Made by a program: the position numbers and the translations under genes
Assembly (NCBI RefSeq): GCF_020379485.1
Contig: NC_063435.1
Span: 2,790,001 to 2,854,000, forward strand
DNA from: Brassica napus
Taxonomy: Eukaryota > Streptophyta > Magnoliopsida > Brassicales > Brassicaceae
Direction of reading: 5' to 3'
DNA: 64,000 nt
Shown here: in pieces, positions 25,027-36,761 of the stretch
How positions within the stretch are numbered: the stretch's first letter is position 1
How the letters are laid out: each line of letters opens with the position of its first letter
Notes under the pieces: model-generated
Told to the model about the DNA's origin: nothing
The model's input: only the letters and a program-made list of their open reading frames with translations
Databases searched by the model: none

Positions 25027-26022
25027 TCACCGCGAAATCGCTGCCACGGCGGCTGGAAACGGCGGAACGACGGATATCTCCGGTAGGAGTATATCAGCGC
25101 CTTCCAAATGGTGATCTTCGCTGTAATTGAGGAACCGGTCGACGGCGAGTGCGCTAGGGCGAGCCACCTTGTCTTCCCAAGCGTCGTCAGCTTCTTCTCC
25201 TCGCCGGAGAAAAACCTCCGTCGCGTCTAGGCGGTGCATGTTCCACTTCCACTGCTTATAAAGCCTCTGAATCTTCTGATACTGACGAGACGCAAGCAAG
25301 CAGTTACTATCCTTGATTTTCTTGATCGCCGTCTCCAGAAGCTTCGACGTCGGGTAATTTAGCAGTTCTGCTCGGAGAAACTCGTCTAGCTCGGGAACTC
25401 CGATCGCTCTTCGGATTCCGGTGGAGTAATCATCTGACGTCGGATCAAAGATGCGGCGAACCTCGTCGACGAGTCCCATCTCAACCATTTTATCGACTCG
25501 CTCCGAGACAAACGAATGCAAAACCGGTTTATCAACATCAACCCACAAGAAGCAACAGTTGTACCTTAACCGGAAGTCAACGCAGTTGTTGACCAAAGCT
25601 TCTATGTAAGAATTAGAACCACCTGCTATGATCGGGACACGGTCTCTCTCCACGATCGATTTAACGGCTCTGATTGCTTCCCGCTGAAAATCCTCCGCGG
25701 TGAAATCCTCGTGAGTGTCTTCCACGGTGCCGAGGAGGTGGTGAGGGACGCCGAGGCTTTCCTCCGGAGTGACTTTGTTGGTCACGATGTCTAGACCTTT
25801 GTAGACTTGGATCTTGTCGGAATTTACGATCTCCGCCGGAAAACGAGTGGCAAGGTCGATGGCGAGACGGGATTTGCCGGTTCCGGTTGCTCCCATGACG
25901 AAAACAACCTTGTCCTTTCGCCGGAAATAGGGAACGTCGACCATGTTCAAACCGGTGGATATCTCTTTGAAGTTCAACAATGGTGGAATCGCTTGTCTTA
26001 GAGCCGTCATGCATGGCTTCAT
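25027..26022 (-). CDS. IPT5: adenylate isopentenyltransferase (cytokinin synthesis), IPT5 type
   Basis: Intronless 331-aa gene, as usual for plant ATP/ADP IPTs. It transfers the isopentenyl group from DMAPP to N6 of ATP/ADP, the first committed step of cytokinin synthesis. The P-loop GATGTGKS is at residues 44-51. It is followed by NSDKIQVYKGLDIVTNK (67-83), GVPHHLLG (91-98), IIAGGSNSYIEALV and a C-terminal IRRAIGVPELDEF block. The N terminus is short and not clearly a transit peptide, unlike the plastidic IPT1/3 kind. The start MKPCMTALRQ resembles that of the Arabidopsis IPT5 protein, and the location next to BPM and alpha/beta-hydrolase relics matches At5g19040. Codon use is GC-rich relative to its flanks and no lesion is seen. 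Confidence 0.93.
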   Translation of the reverse strand: MKPCMTALRQAIPPLLNFKEISTGLNMVDVPYFRRKDKVVFVMGATGTGKSRLAIDLATRFPAEIVNSDKIQVYKGLDIVTNKVTPEESLGVPHHLLGTVEDTHEDFTAEDFQREAIRAVKSIVERDRVPIIAGGSNSYIEALVNNCVDFRLRYNCCFLWVDVDKPVLHSFVSERVDKMVEMGLVDEVRRIFDPTSDDYSTGIRRAIGVPELDEFLRAELLNYPTSKLLETAIKKIKDSNCLLASRQYQKIQRLYKQWKWNMHRLDATEVFLRRGEEADDAWEDKVARPSALAVDRFLNYSEDHHLEGADILLPEISVVPPFPAAVAAISR

Positions 26023-27310
26023 TCTTATAAAAATTCCCCTGCTGGATTAATTATTATATATAAATAGTTGTTTAAGACAGATCTAATTAAAAACATAAGA
26101 ACATGCAATAGATTCGTTTAAGTTCAAAGACAGAGACACCGTTCCCGGATAATACTACTAACCTTGAAGTGGCTTGTTTCCCGGAGCACTGTCTCTTCCC
26201 TGTCAATCGATATAAACAATATTTTCTTATTGTAATCAACCTCTCTAATTAATTAGGAAATGGAAATAACTTCAAATGAAATGTGGGGGAGAAGGCAAGT
26301 TTCAAGATTCTAGCTCAGGTTGTGATAAATATTTAGTAACATATGCTGCTCTCAAGGAAAGTATTTTGTTGCTCTCAACGAGCATATGTTGTGGAGGAAA
26401 GATCGGGACTTGGAATTTATAGCTGTCTCGGGGTGTGTTAAGCGACGTTGCTGTTCATTTTGTTTATTGTATATTTTACAGACACTTGTGTCTTGACACA
26501 TAATGATTAGATATATAAGCACATCCTTTTTTTATTACCACGGAAGTTTCGGACTAATCAGAATCCGCAGATCTTTTTTATATCCGCAGCACCTATACAC
26601 TAAATTTGGTCACTGATCAAATTCAATGGTTACCAATACTACAACTTAAGCGTGGTTGTTAATTGTCATAGTTAGAGTCAAAGTTAATGAGTTGTTTAAA
26701 TTAGGTAATTTAAATACTTTACTATATATTTTACGTTTTTTCTTGCAACATTCCTTATATATCTGATCAAGATAAAAAAAAAAATTAGCTTATTGTAGTT
26801 GGATTGGATATGATCTTTCAGATGAATATAGGCTCTAATATCATATACAAATTTTTGTTAAACTTTTTATCTCAAAACTTACTGATAATAGATTCGACTA
26901 ATCTACTTTTTATATTAGATTGATTATGATTCGTTATTAAAGTGACACGGTTAGAATTTTAGTGATCATTGGTATGAACGCATCAACTGTTATTCATATT
27001 TTTTTGAATTAGTTAACATATACTATAACAAAATGGTCTAATTCCCTCGCATGTTTGATCGGAGCATACAAACATAGAAAATTGATTTTGAAGTTAGTGG
27101 AATCAACTAAAATTAAATTGGTGATGCGATTTCTGAGCCAATCGAATAAATTAAGGTCTCGAAGTTTTTTTTTTTGTTTTTTGGCTTTCGGTTTTAAGCC
27201 TTTTGCTATTTCGCTTAATTATTCCCGAGCACAATAATTAGTTTTATTTGTTAATTGCCACTAACTCTTCTTAATTAAAATGCTCAACCTATACATAAAA
27301 TGGGTGTTTA
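26023..27310. other. IPT5 upstream region and AT-rich intergenic DNA
   Basis: The promoter side of IPT5. A TATA-like tatatataaatag (plus-strand reading) lies only about 30-45 bp from the ATG, so the true core promoter may be farther out. No gene is supported. Confidence 0.35.
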
Positions 27311-27683
27311 GAGAATCTCTAACCCTAATCCATTTTACTCTAAAATAGAGTTTGAAGTAACAAGTGCTCTAATCTTTTACTCCAATTTCTATTCTATACG
27401 ATCATTTCCAATTATTCCTTATATTTTCTTTCAAAATAAAGTAATTTTATAATAGAGTTGAGTTATACTCCAATAATATTCTATTTATAGAGTGTGTTCA
27501 TTTTTCGTTCAATTATAGAATGATGAAAAGAGTACTATTGAAACATATTTTAAAAAAAAAATTATTTTTAGAATGAAAAATAAAATAACCATTAAATATG
27601 CTTTGATGAATAGAAATAAATTTATTATATTATAGAATTACTCCACTTTGGAAGAAAAAATGAATTTTACATTGGAGTTGCTC
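27311..27683. mobile_element. degenerate Tourist-like (PIF/Harbinger) MITE
   Basis: The ends gagaatctctaa and ttggagttgctc are an imperfect inverted pair of the gagcatctccaa type. TTA flanks the left end and TAT the right, so the duplication is decayed. Confidence 0.5.
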
Positions 27684-29973
27684 TATAGTGGAAGCAAGCC
27701 ACATCTATAGCATTTCATGTCTAGTATGAGTATTTTTTTCTATCGTTAAAAAGTAATCATCCTAACTGAAACAGCCTGTAATACTAAGATTTTGTGCTTT
27801 AAAAGTTTTTTAATCTGAAGATGTGTTTTGTAAAAAAAACTGAATGTTAGCCAAAAATGAATAAAATCGTATAATACTATTTTGCAAACTTGTTCATATA
27901 TTTCTTTCTTTGTTGTCAGATTTACACTATATATATAGGCTAAAATGTTACTAAACCAACAATTGTATTGGACATCCAGAAAAGATCACTAACACTCCTA
28001 AATAATCTTATACATCTATCTTGATAAGAGAAATTAATCATATAAAATTTATAGCTTGCTTTTATGATGAGATTTTTTTATCATTAGACAAAAAAAAAGA
28101 TTATATGATGAAATCAAGTTAGTGGTTGGACTAAATTTATATTGATTGGACGTTTAGTGAAGCGAATAAATTAAGATATCATATTGGCTTAACCTCTAAT
28201 GATAAAACTGATGATGTATTATGTCGTTCAATTCAAGAATAACATTTATCGAATTCAAAAAAAATTGTAATTGTATGCACGCTTGTTCTATAAACAATAT
28301 GGCATAAAAATATTAAATTTCATACGGCCTCAAGACCAACCAAAACTCTTCTAAGGTCAGTCTATGAGATTTGATAGGCTATTAGCCTCGTCGAGTTTTG
28401 TTAACCCGAAGAAACCCCCACGGCTCACGTGGGTCACCACTATGGAGAATATAGAAAGTAACATATAACAAAATTAGATGGTTGATGTGCAATAGTACAG
28501 AAGATTAGTCTGAACTAATTGCTTTTCATGTTTAACTGACCAGTACAGAATATAACTACCAAAAAACTATATAAAAAGGAAAAATTATAATAAATTAATT
28601 ATATGGTTTGCAAAAATAGAAGCTTGGTTATATAATTATGCTCATACATTTTTATATTGTTTGCAACTCACACGTGCGTTATAATATATATGCAATTTTA
28701 TGTTACACTAAAAAGTATAAATAGGCATAGTGTTAAAGCAATTAAAGGATATATTGCACTAGTTATTCTAAATGAAAAAAGCCCTTTATCGAAATATAAA
28801 AACATATTCTAAATGAATGTATGGTCGAAATAGGGTTGACGTAGGGTTGAGATAGACTTTTTAAATAAATTTAAATCGGTTGACCGGGGAAAAATGACAC
28901 AAATTGTATCATTCGAGACAGAAGTGTAGCTGATTTGGAGAATGATATATAATATATAGCTTTTGTTAAGCAATTATTGTATATCATAAGAAACATATAT
29001 TCATTTTAATTAGTATAAGGTCAAAAAATGATGGTGTCGTTACAAAATTAATTATTAAAAGTACAAAATGTTAATAGTCAACTTAAACTAAAAGACATCG
29101 CTGATGGGTTCCTCTTTACAAAAAAAACTTATGATTTAAATTTATGTTCGCATAACTTGTATCTTTATGTTATTTTAATTGATTTTAATTCATGTTATGT
29201 GTTATGGGTCTATATTTAATCGTTCACCATGGCATCATATGAAAAGTAGCAACCATGAGGTGACACCAATTTTCGGGGGATCTCTTTATTTTCAACAAAG
29301 CTACGAGCAATGGAATTTGCTTTCTTTGAAAACAGAAGTGTTCGATGCCTTGATAACTCACTAAAGATCGATTGATATTACAATACAATCGCTAATATAG
29401 ATTGCTGAAGTATTGAAAGTGAGTTGCGAAAATGGTTTAAACTTTATTTCAAAAACTGGTAAACTTAAATTATTTAAGATATAAAACAACTTAAAATAAA
29501 AGCCATGAACTGTAAATAAACCGCACATATCAAATTGAAAGTTAATTACAAAAGCATTTAAATGTTTTCAGATAAAATGAAAAACTATGTTTCTATATAA
29601 ATAAAACTGAAATGTCTAATCAATTCAAAATATTTTATCACATAGCTGATGAAATAACAAAAAATGCTCTACTTTCATTTTATACAGAACTTGATTTAAC
29701 TGAAGTATTATGCTAAAAAGCCAAAAAAAATAACCAGTGATATTTTTATTTAAATTAATGAGTATAAATTAGTTAATTTTTCTGTATATATATAATTCAT
29801 GATTTACGATTTTAATCTTAATATTGTTTCAAACCAACCATCTTTACCTGTTACACAAGTTACATCCCGATTGTTCTTTATTTATACTATTAAAATCTTA
29901 GACATGCTAACTAGGTTACCTATTTTCCGCAAGAAAAGGTGTCCGTACACTCGATAAATAAGAAGCATAGATT

Positions 29974-30005
29974 TGACATTTGACATTTGACGTTTGACTT
30001 GACAT
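29974..30005 (+). promoter_or_regulatory. cluster of W-box cores (TTGAC)
   Basis: Five TTGAC cores in about 32 bp, in degenerate tandem (ttgacatttgacat and so on). WRKY factors bind TTGAC with a following C or T. No gene lies near, so function is doubtful. Confidence 0.3.
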
Positions 30006-30978
30006 TGATAACTTCATATTCTCTCGGAATTTTCTTTTTCTTTTCCCTAATTTTTAGTTTTTCTTCTTTGGTAGGGGCCAATGCTAAGGACTTACTATAA
30101 ATCGTTATTATTGTAGAAATAAAAACGAAATATGATTCCGTTCTACAGTAGTAATATTATCAAAATATTATAAAACAGAATAAATTTGTTAAAAATATTT
30201 AATAGAGTGCCCTTCAAAAATTTAAAAATGTTATCATGGTCCAAAGTGGAGATAAGGTTTCTCAATATTTTATAACATATTTTGGAACCCATTTGGGCCT
30301 ATAAAGACATAAGAATAAATACACATACAAAGCTATAAGCAGACAAATCAATTAATAAATATATGAACAGAGTGAAAAAGAAATTGTAATTATTAGATTT
30401 TCCTGAGGAAGCTCAACTAGAACTCTAATACATTTGCGAACAAAAGTACTAAAAATAGATGAAGAAAAAAAAAACTAGATACATGGTTCAAAAATTGTAG
30501 ATGGTTTAGATAGTAACCAATCTACAAACCTGGTTGACTTTTAGACTATACCATGAAACAATTCTTTGGGGGTATAGATGAATAACACAACGTAAGGGAT
30601 AAGCCTGCTTTTGGCACACAATAAATAAACCTGTATTTTGAGCAAAAGATTGAAAACCAAAAGTATCAGTTAACATATGCGCTCGTTTGGCTTATTAATT
30701 ATAAAATGTGTGTCACGACTTTTAATATTATAATGAAAATTAAATGATTAAGAAGACAATATGTTTAACCTTTTGTTTTTAAATTCCAAAATTTAAAACA
30801 ATAATTGAATCGGATTGGTTTTGGGCTTAGCTAGCTAGCCAGTCCCTATATAACTTCTGTCACAAAAATGGAATTGAGAAGGGTCAGAATTTAGCCAAAA
30901 CTAGCCAGATTAGCGATATAGCTTACAAAGTGTCAGGTGCGTCGCACGATGCAAGAAGTTTGGTCGATAGTGATTAAT

Positions 30979-31084
30979 TCACAATCTCACCTTCTAATAT
31001 CCTTTTAATATATATGTTTAGTATTTAAATTAAAAATGATATTTTGGCTAAAAAAAACGATACGTTGAGAAGGTGAGATTGTGA
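30979..31084. repeat. small foldback with perfect 17-bp arms
   Basis: tcacaatctcaccttct at 30979-30995 is exactly inverted at 31068-31084, around an AT-rich 72-bp loop. Possibly a very small MITE. Confidence 0.7.
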
Positions 31085-32206
31085 TGTTTTGAATAAAGAT
31101 AGCATCATTTTGGAGCATAAAGAGGGCTTTTATACATGTGTAGTCACTTGCAAATGATTAATCAACCACACAGTTGCATTCAGAATCACACTCTCTCTCT
31201 TCACTCTTGTAAAATGTAAATTACACCCATTATTTTGGATTTGATAGTATTCGATAGGTGTTAAAAAAAAGGATAAAGAGTATTCGATAATGGACTTCGA
31301 TGTAATATACATTACGGACATGGTTAGATTCGGACGCAGGTAGCATTTATACTCCCCTTCGTACTTCAATGAATGCTTTCATAGTTTCATTGGATAGATT
31401 TTCCCTAGGGCTTTTATTTTTGAAAGATACAAAATAACCAACCATGGATCGGGTTTTATGCATTTTATATCTGTTGATCATCGTAGACGTTTTAAATGGT
31501 AAATTAAACACTCTTCTTGGGTCAGTATTTTTATAACAATATCACTGCCAGATTATCACTATATATTAATAACAAAATTTCATGTGTCATTAACTATTAG
31601 ATATTAAACAATACTAAAGGTGAACAGTCCACAATAGTGGGATACTGTTCATTTATGTGTTATTGACCTGTGATTTGCAACTTGCGACTAGAAACAATTT
31701 CAAATTGTAGTTTCAGGTCTGGTCCGGAAAAATTATGAGCTGGAAGCAAAAAAGATAAAATTTGAACTTGTTTCGTGATGAAAAAATGGTGGCTAGCTAT
31801 AGTCGAACTACTCAGTCCAGCAATTTAAAACCTTAAACTAACTGCTCTAATGAAGAATTTACGAGGACAAAAATAGGACTGGAAGCTCATGCTTCCCCGC
31901 ATATACCTAGGGCAGCTACTCTGTAGTTGTTTGTTTTGCTGTCGCACGATCGATCCCACAACTATAACGTTGTTCGCAAATCGTAGATTATTGTTTGTTT
32001 CGTCGTGATCGTGCAGCCAGTCTCAAATCGTGTTTTCAAAACTAAAAACTAATTTTTATGCAACAGTAAAACGAACAATAATTTATCATAGATCACAGCC
32101 ATATATTGTAAATCGCAGGAACCTGCAACAGTAATGGAAGTCATAGTCATAGATAGCTACGACATGCAAACGAACAAGACTTAAATTAACAAATGTGTTG
32201 TCGTGA

Positions 32207-32285
32207 TGGTAGTTTCTGTTTTTATAATGAAATTTGAATCAGACATTGTAATTTGTTGGAGACATTATAAAAACAGAAACTACCA
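32207..32285. repeat. hairpin with perfect 23-bp inverted arms
   Basis: Arm 32207-32229 (tggtagtttctg...) is exactly inverted at 32263-32285, with a 33-bp loop. Confidence 0.8.
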
Positions 32286-32688
32286 GATGTTTTTTGCTAG
32301 AGATCAAATTATCTAATAGAACCAGATGGTTGTCGACAGATATCTAACCCACAGCTTACTATGATATTGTCCACGTAAGCTTTTTCGATCAATTGTTTCC
32401 CAAACCTTTAATACTAAATAGAGTTGAACCATACTTATATGGAGTATTAGATTTTCTTTGATGTAATTTTTGACGTATAATTTGAATTGACTATTTATCC
32501 TATCGGTTTTATGTTTATAAGTCACTTCAAAATCATCATAATTATTTTCTATTGGAAAATAAAATTCTAGGTAGTTATAGTTAGTTAGTCGTCGTTATTA
32601 TTTCTGTCATTTAAACTGCACGTATGCATAGAATCACAAATGCATGTATTTATTATTTGAGCTGCATATGCTGATATATATACATGGT

Positions 32689-32964
32689 CAGGGCCGTCTA
32701 ATAGCATGTGCTACTGGAACGGTCGAACATGGTCCGATTCTATAACTAAAAAATATTAAAATATTTTTAAAAATAAATACATATATTTGGTTTAAAATTT
32801 TAAAAATTTAGATATATTCTTAAACTTATAGTTTATAATTTAAAGAGAAACTTCATATATATATAGATAAGTTATTAAGTTTTAAAACTATTTCATTATA
32901 TCATTATAAATATATAGTTAATATTTTTTTGAACAGGGTCTTAAATTTTTTTGAGACGGCCCTG
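32689..32964. mobile_element. hAT-type MITE with 8-bp target-site duplication
   Basis: 276 bp. Both ends read cagggccgtct inward as inverted repeats. The perfect 8-bp duplication tacatggt flanks it at 32681-32688 and 32965-32972. There is no coding capacity. Confidence 0.88.
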
Positions 32965-33346
32965 TACATGGTACATGTACATCAAGATGGAGGGCAAAGC
33001 ATAATGAAGGTATTTTCGTATAAACACTGAATCGGTCTGAAGATGGGCCTAGTTGGCTGTTAAACTTGCATGTCTTTTATTGGGTTATACATAATAATTA
33101 TTGGGTCTACCAACAAATTATGGGCCTACATAAATACATAAACATAATCTTCCAATTAATCATGAGACATCATAATTGAGCGTGGACTAATTAATGTATT
33201 AACGTTATATTAAAAAATAAAACATAGACGAAAACAACGTAAATTGGGACGCAAGTATGCCAACGACTTCATCCAGCCACGAGGGCCACTTTCATCTTTG
33301 AATTTCTCCACTAAGCAGATTTCTTAGCAAAGATTTCAATGTTCAG

Positions 33347-33890
33347 GATGCACAATAGATCGATCAACTTATAAGTTATCTCATCAACAAAGAGAACTCT
33401 GAAGGCGTTGTTCTGCTTGGTCACAGCACCGGCTGCCAGGTGATTAGTTAAGCCCTAAACACTTTTTTTTTTCTCTTTTCATTATGTTTCTGAAAGGAAA
33501 AAAATTATGTCAGAAGCTCTCTTTCTTCTCGCATTCTGAAACAGGATATTGCATATTGCATATTGCAATGTGTTTCCATAAGCACCGGTCAGCGATAGAG
33601 TGTATAGAGCAACACTTCCTGAAACAACATCAGCTATGATAGATTTGGCTGCAAACATGATAAAAGAAGGCCGAGCAGAGAACCTTAGTGATGATATCTA
33701 TTTCACTGTACCATAATCGTTGCCTTGAAAATATGGAAAATTTGAATAGAAATATTAATCTTTTCCTGGCAGATATCACTCCCTCTGCGCTTACATGGGA
33801 GACGGCGATATGTTTAGTTCTGACCTTAGTGATGATCATTTGAGAACTAGACTTGGCCACACCTTGTCAGGTAAAAAACAGTCCCGGTGA
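33347..33890 (+). pseudogene. alpha/beta hydrolase relic (At5g19050-like)
   Basis: 33347-33439 encodes IDQLISYLINKENSEGVVLL then GHSTGCQ (a nucleophile-elbow motif) after an in-frame TAG at 33356-33358, ending at a GT donor. From 33545 an exon starts with DIAY, but the expected block after it is lost. 33584-33708 encodes APVSDRVYRATLPETTSAM, IDLAANMIKEGRAENL and then an unrelated tail to a stop. 33773-33890 encodes RYHSLCAYMGDGDMFSSDLS and RTRLGH. The order and spacing match the UPF0613-type hydrolase next to IPT5 in Arabidopsis. The stop, the internal deletions and the scrambled exon end show it is dead. Confidence 0.82.
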
Positions 33891-34838
33891 AGTTTCTAGA
33901 TGAAGCCAATGCTACCTGATTTGTTTCTTTTTCGTCTTTATCAAACATAACAGATTTGATGAGAGAGCTAACACTCAACAGTACAAGTCCACAAATCAAA
34001 TGATATAAAACTTTTCACCTCACTGATAGAAGTTGAACATAGACATTCTTGCGTCGCAAGTTAACTAAAGGTGTTAAGATGACGAGTACAATCAACAGAT
34101 ATTTGAACGAGACTCAAAACTATGAAAGTCTTGACTGGCTTTAAAGATCACGGCTTTAGAGAATTCCTTAAAAGCTACTTCAACGCGATGATCGTTAACC
34201 TGGCTATCAAACCAATTAGATTCTTGAGTGAATGCTAGCTTTTTCTCCTTTTCATTACTAATGTTACCATTGATTTGACAAGTTTAGAAACATAAGCTAG
34301 AAAGCCATTTTTCTCACGATGGTTACCTTGGCACTGAAGTCTGAACTAAACGTCTCTGATCTTTTTACTAATATCTTTAATTTTTCTTTGTATCAAGTTT
34401 TAGTGTAGATCGTAATCCAAGATTTTAAAGTTTATAACTCAGTTTAAGCTCGTTCCTCAGTCTTTCTTCCTCCTTCAAAGATATTGTCATTGAGCTTGTG
34501 TTTAAATTATTAACACAAACTCAATGGCTTAAGTTGACAAAGTTTGCAGGATTTGTTGATGGATGTCACATATTCTTGAAGGAGATATAAGGCTCCCTCA
34601 TCTCAGTTATATCATATTACCTTGTAAAAAGAGATAGGTATATTGTATACAAGAATTGTCGCCCTCATGGGTTTTCTAGTTTCATTACGTATTTGCCCTA
34701 ACCGAGTTTGGTTACAGACTTTTGAAAATATTATGCTAAAAACAGTCTTACGCTATAAGTTTAGGCTAACAGCTAATTTATCTCTTTAATATGCAGTGTG
34801 TGCACGCGTTTAATGTCTTTGATATTATAAGAGACATT
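33891..34838. other. downstream of the hydrolase relic, no gene seen
   Basis: Possibly further decayed 3' exons, but no alignment is convincing by eye. Confidence 0.35.
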
Positions 34839-34986
34839 GGCTCCGAATAGTAACAGCGGCTTGAGCGGTGCGGAATAATCGGTACAATTGCGGTGCGGTT
34901 TTAACAGTTATATATGATATATATGTAGAGATTTTTGTTACTATTAAGTACGGTGCAGGGTGGGACGGTTAGAAACATTCGGAGCC
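34839..34986. mobile_element. short MITE with ggctccgaat ends
   Basis: 148 bp. The ends ggctccgaat and attcggagcc are inverted copies, and ATT flanks both sides as a possible 3-bp duplication. Superfamily uncertain, PIF/Harbinger favoured by the 3-bp duplication. Confidence 0.7.
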
Positions 34987-35693
34987 ATTGTCGGTAAAGT
35001 TCCTCAATTCGGTGACTCATAAGGTGAAGACCAGCATGCTACCAAAAGAAGGTTAGGCTCCAACATTAATCAATCCGCTTCTCATGTTCTATGTTCAAAA
35101 GAAGATAGCTCTATGTGTTCCTCATTTTTGTTTTCCTTTTAACTTTTTTTTCTTGTTTTCGAGAAAGTAAAATGGGTGTGTAGAAGTCAAAAATGGGGAC
35201 CTTGATAATTATTGAGATTCTAGAGAAAATAAAGAGAGATAGAACTGAAGTTGATGAAGAACATTCAACCAAGCAATCTTTTTTTTTTCTCATTTGCCTT
35301 TTGTCTATTATAAAAAGGCTAATAAAGAAAAGGAAAAGCAAGTTGTGGATGGAGAATGTTTCCTACTGAAGTTAAGCTTGAAAGAAAAAAGTGAATATTT
35401 GTTCGTTCTTTTGACAGAATGTTCAAATTTCACAATTTAATTAGGAAGATATAAAAGAAAAGTCTTCATTTGATTGTAGTGAAGTAACCTTCAGAAGCCA
35501 AATTATTTTTTCCATATACAGATGCTATGGTGTATCAGATCTATATATTATATAGACATAATATTCCTTTGATAAAAATCCAAAATTGTTTTCTAATTTT
35601 CTTTTAAAATAGTTTCTTATTTAAAGAAACTGAAATTGTAAATACAAACAGAAACAATGCATGCATTGGCTATGCTTGAGTTTATAACTTATA
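34987..35693. other. intergenic, no gene seen
   Basis: AT-rich, no supported feature. Confidence 0.35.
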
Positions 35694-35943
35694 CTCCATC
35701 TGTTTTTTTATCGTAAGTAGTTTAAGTAAAATTTGTTTATTTCAAAATATAAGTAGCTTTCATAATTTTAAGTAATTTTTACTTTTATTGGGTATAGTGT
35801 TACCAATCAAACAATATATACTTATTTATGATTGATTTAACTACACCTAATTTATATATAAAATACTATTTTTGGAAAAATTAATAACTTTATTAATATT
35901 TTTGCATTCATCTAAAACTACTCACAATAAAAAACATAGGGAG
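35694..35943. mobile_element. Stowaway-like MITE (Tc1/mariner type)
   Basis: The ends ctccatctgtttttt and aaaaaacatagggag are inverted, flanked by TA on both sides (35692-35693 and 35944-35945). 250 bp, AT-rich, no ORF. Confidence 0.75.
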
Positions 35944-36344
35944 TACAAAACAATGTATTTAATAATATTGTAAATATTTCAAACATATATTAAAAAAAAT
36001 GAACAGTAAAACTCGATGTATGATTTATCTTTGTCTTATTTTAGAATGTTTATTGAATGTATGTGACATTTTCCTTTTTTTTCCTATGACAGTGTTTACT
36101 AGTCTTACTAGGATGTTTAATCAAATTCTTACCAAACATTATTTCTCATCTGACTCGATGTAAATTCCATCCAGCAATTTTCAGTTTCATATGTTCTGGT
36201 TTTAGACCAACCTTCTTATATAGCTTTTCTCAGATTTTGAACTTATCAATGGATATGGTTTTAAAAGAAGTTTAAGGTTTTAGCCAATTTCAAATTTGTT
36301 TTCCATTTGATTAGACAATAAGAAATTAATTAAAATAAACGAGG

Positions 36345-36510
36345 TAACTCAATGGTCGTGGTCTAGTGGTTGGGAACATGGGAACCGAAGATCTATAATT
36401 GATCGTCTGCAGAGTTTAATTCACCTCTTATAACTTACACACACTTGCTGGACCAGTTGGCTTTTGCACCTAAGACATAAATGATTCGTATGATGAAGTT
36501 TTACCTAATG
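36345..36510 (+). mobile_element. possible second SINE (truncated)
   Basis: ggtcgtggtctagtggttgg resembles a tRNA-type box A and agtttaattc a weak box B. The sequence ends where the intact SINE begins. No duplication is seen. Confidence 0.3.
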
Positions 36511-36526
36511 AACTATATCATTTTAG

Positions 36527-36745
36527 TCTGGTGGTAAACGGCTTGTGGCTGCAAGTACGGCCCCGGGTTCGACTCGCACTGGCCACCAGGGAATTTACAT
36601 GCGGACTTGCTCTGGCGCCCGAGACCGAAGACCGTTGCCTGGCCATGATCCACCTTCGGGTGTGCGTCCGCGCCGCTAAAGGGTTCGGTTTCTAGTCTGG
36701 ACCACCACGGTGTGGTCAGGACACTCGGTTATCAAAAAAAAAAAA
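36527..36745 (+). mobile_element. tRNA-derived SINE with 16-bp target-site duplication
   Basis: A body of about 219 bp, GC-rich against AT-rich flanks. Box A-like TCTGGTGGTAAACGG, box B GGTTCGACTCG, 3' end cggttatc plus oligo(A). The perfect 16-bp duplication aactatatcattttag lies at 36511-36526 and 36746-36761. The near-perfect state suggests a young insertion. Confidence 0.92.
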
Positions 36746-36761
36746 AACTATATCATTTTAG

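Larger units (their letters stand above)
27684..32688. other. gene-poor AT-rich stretch
   Basis: No gene is seen. It contains a cluster of TTGAC motifs (29974-30005), a 106-bp foldback (30979-31084) and a 23-bp perfect inverted repeat (32207-32285). Confidence 0.4.

Noticed and set aside
25661..26014. Frame overlapping the IPT5 5' half
   Set aside because: A shadow frame of the IPT gene, Arg/His-rich without motifs.
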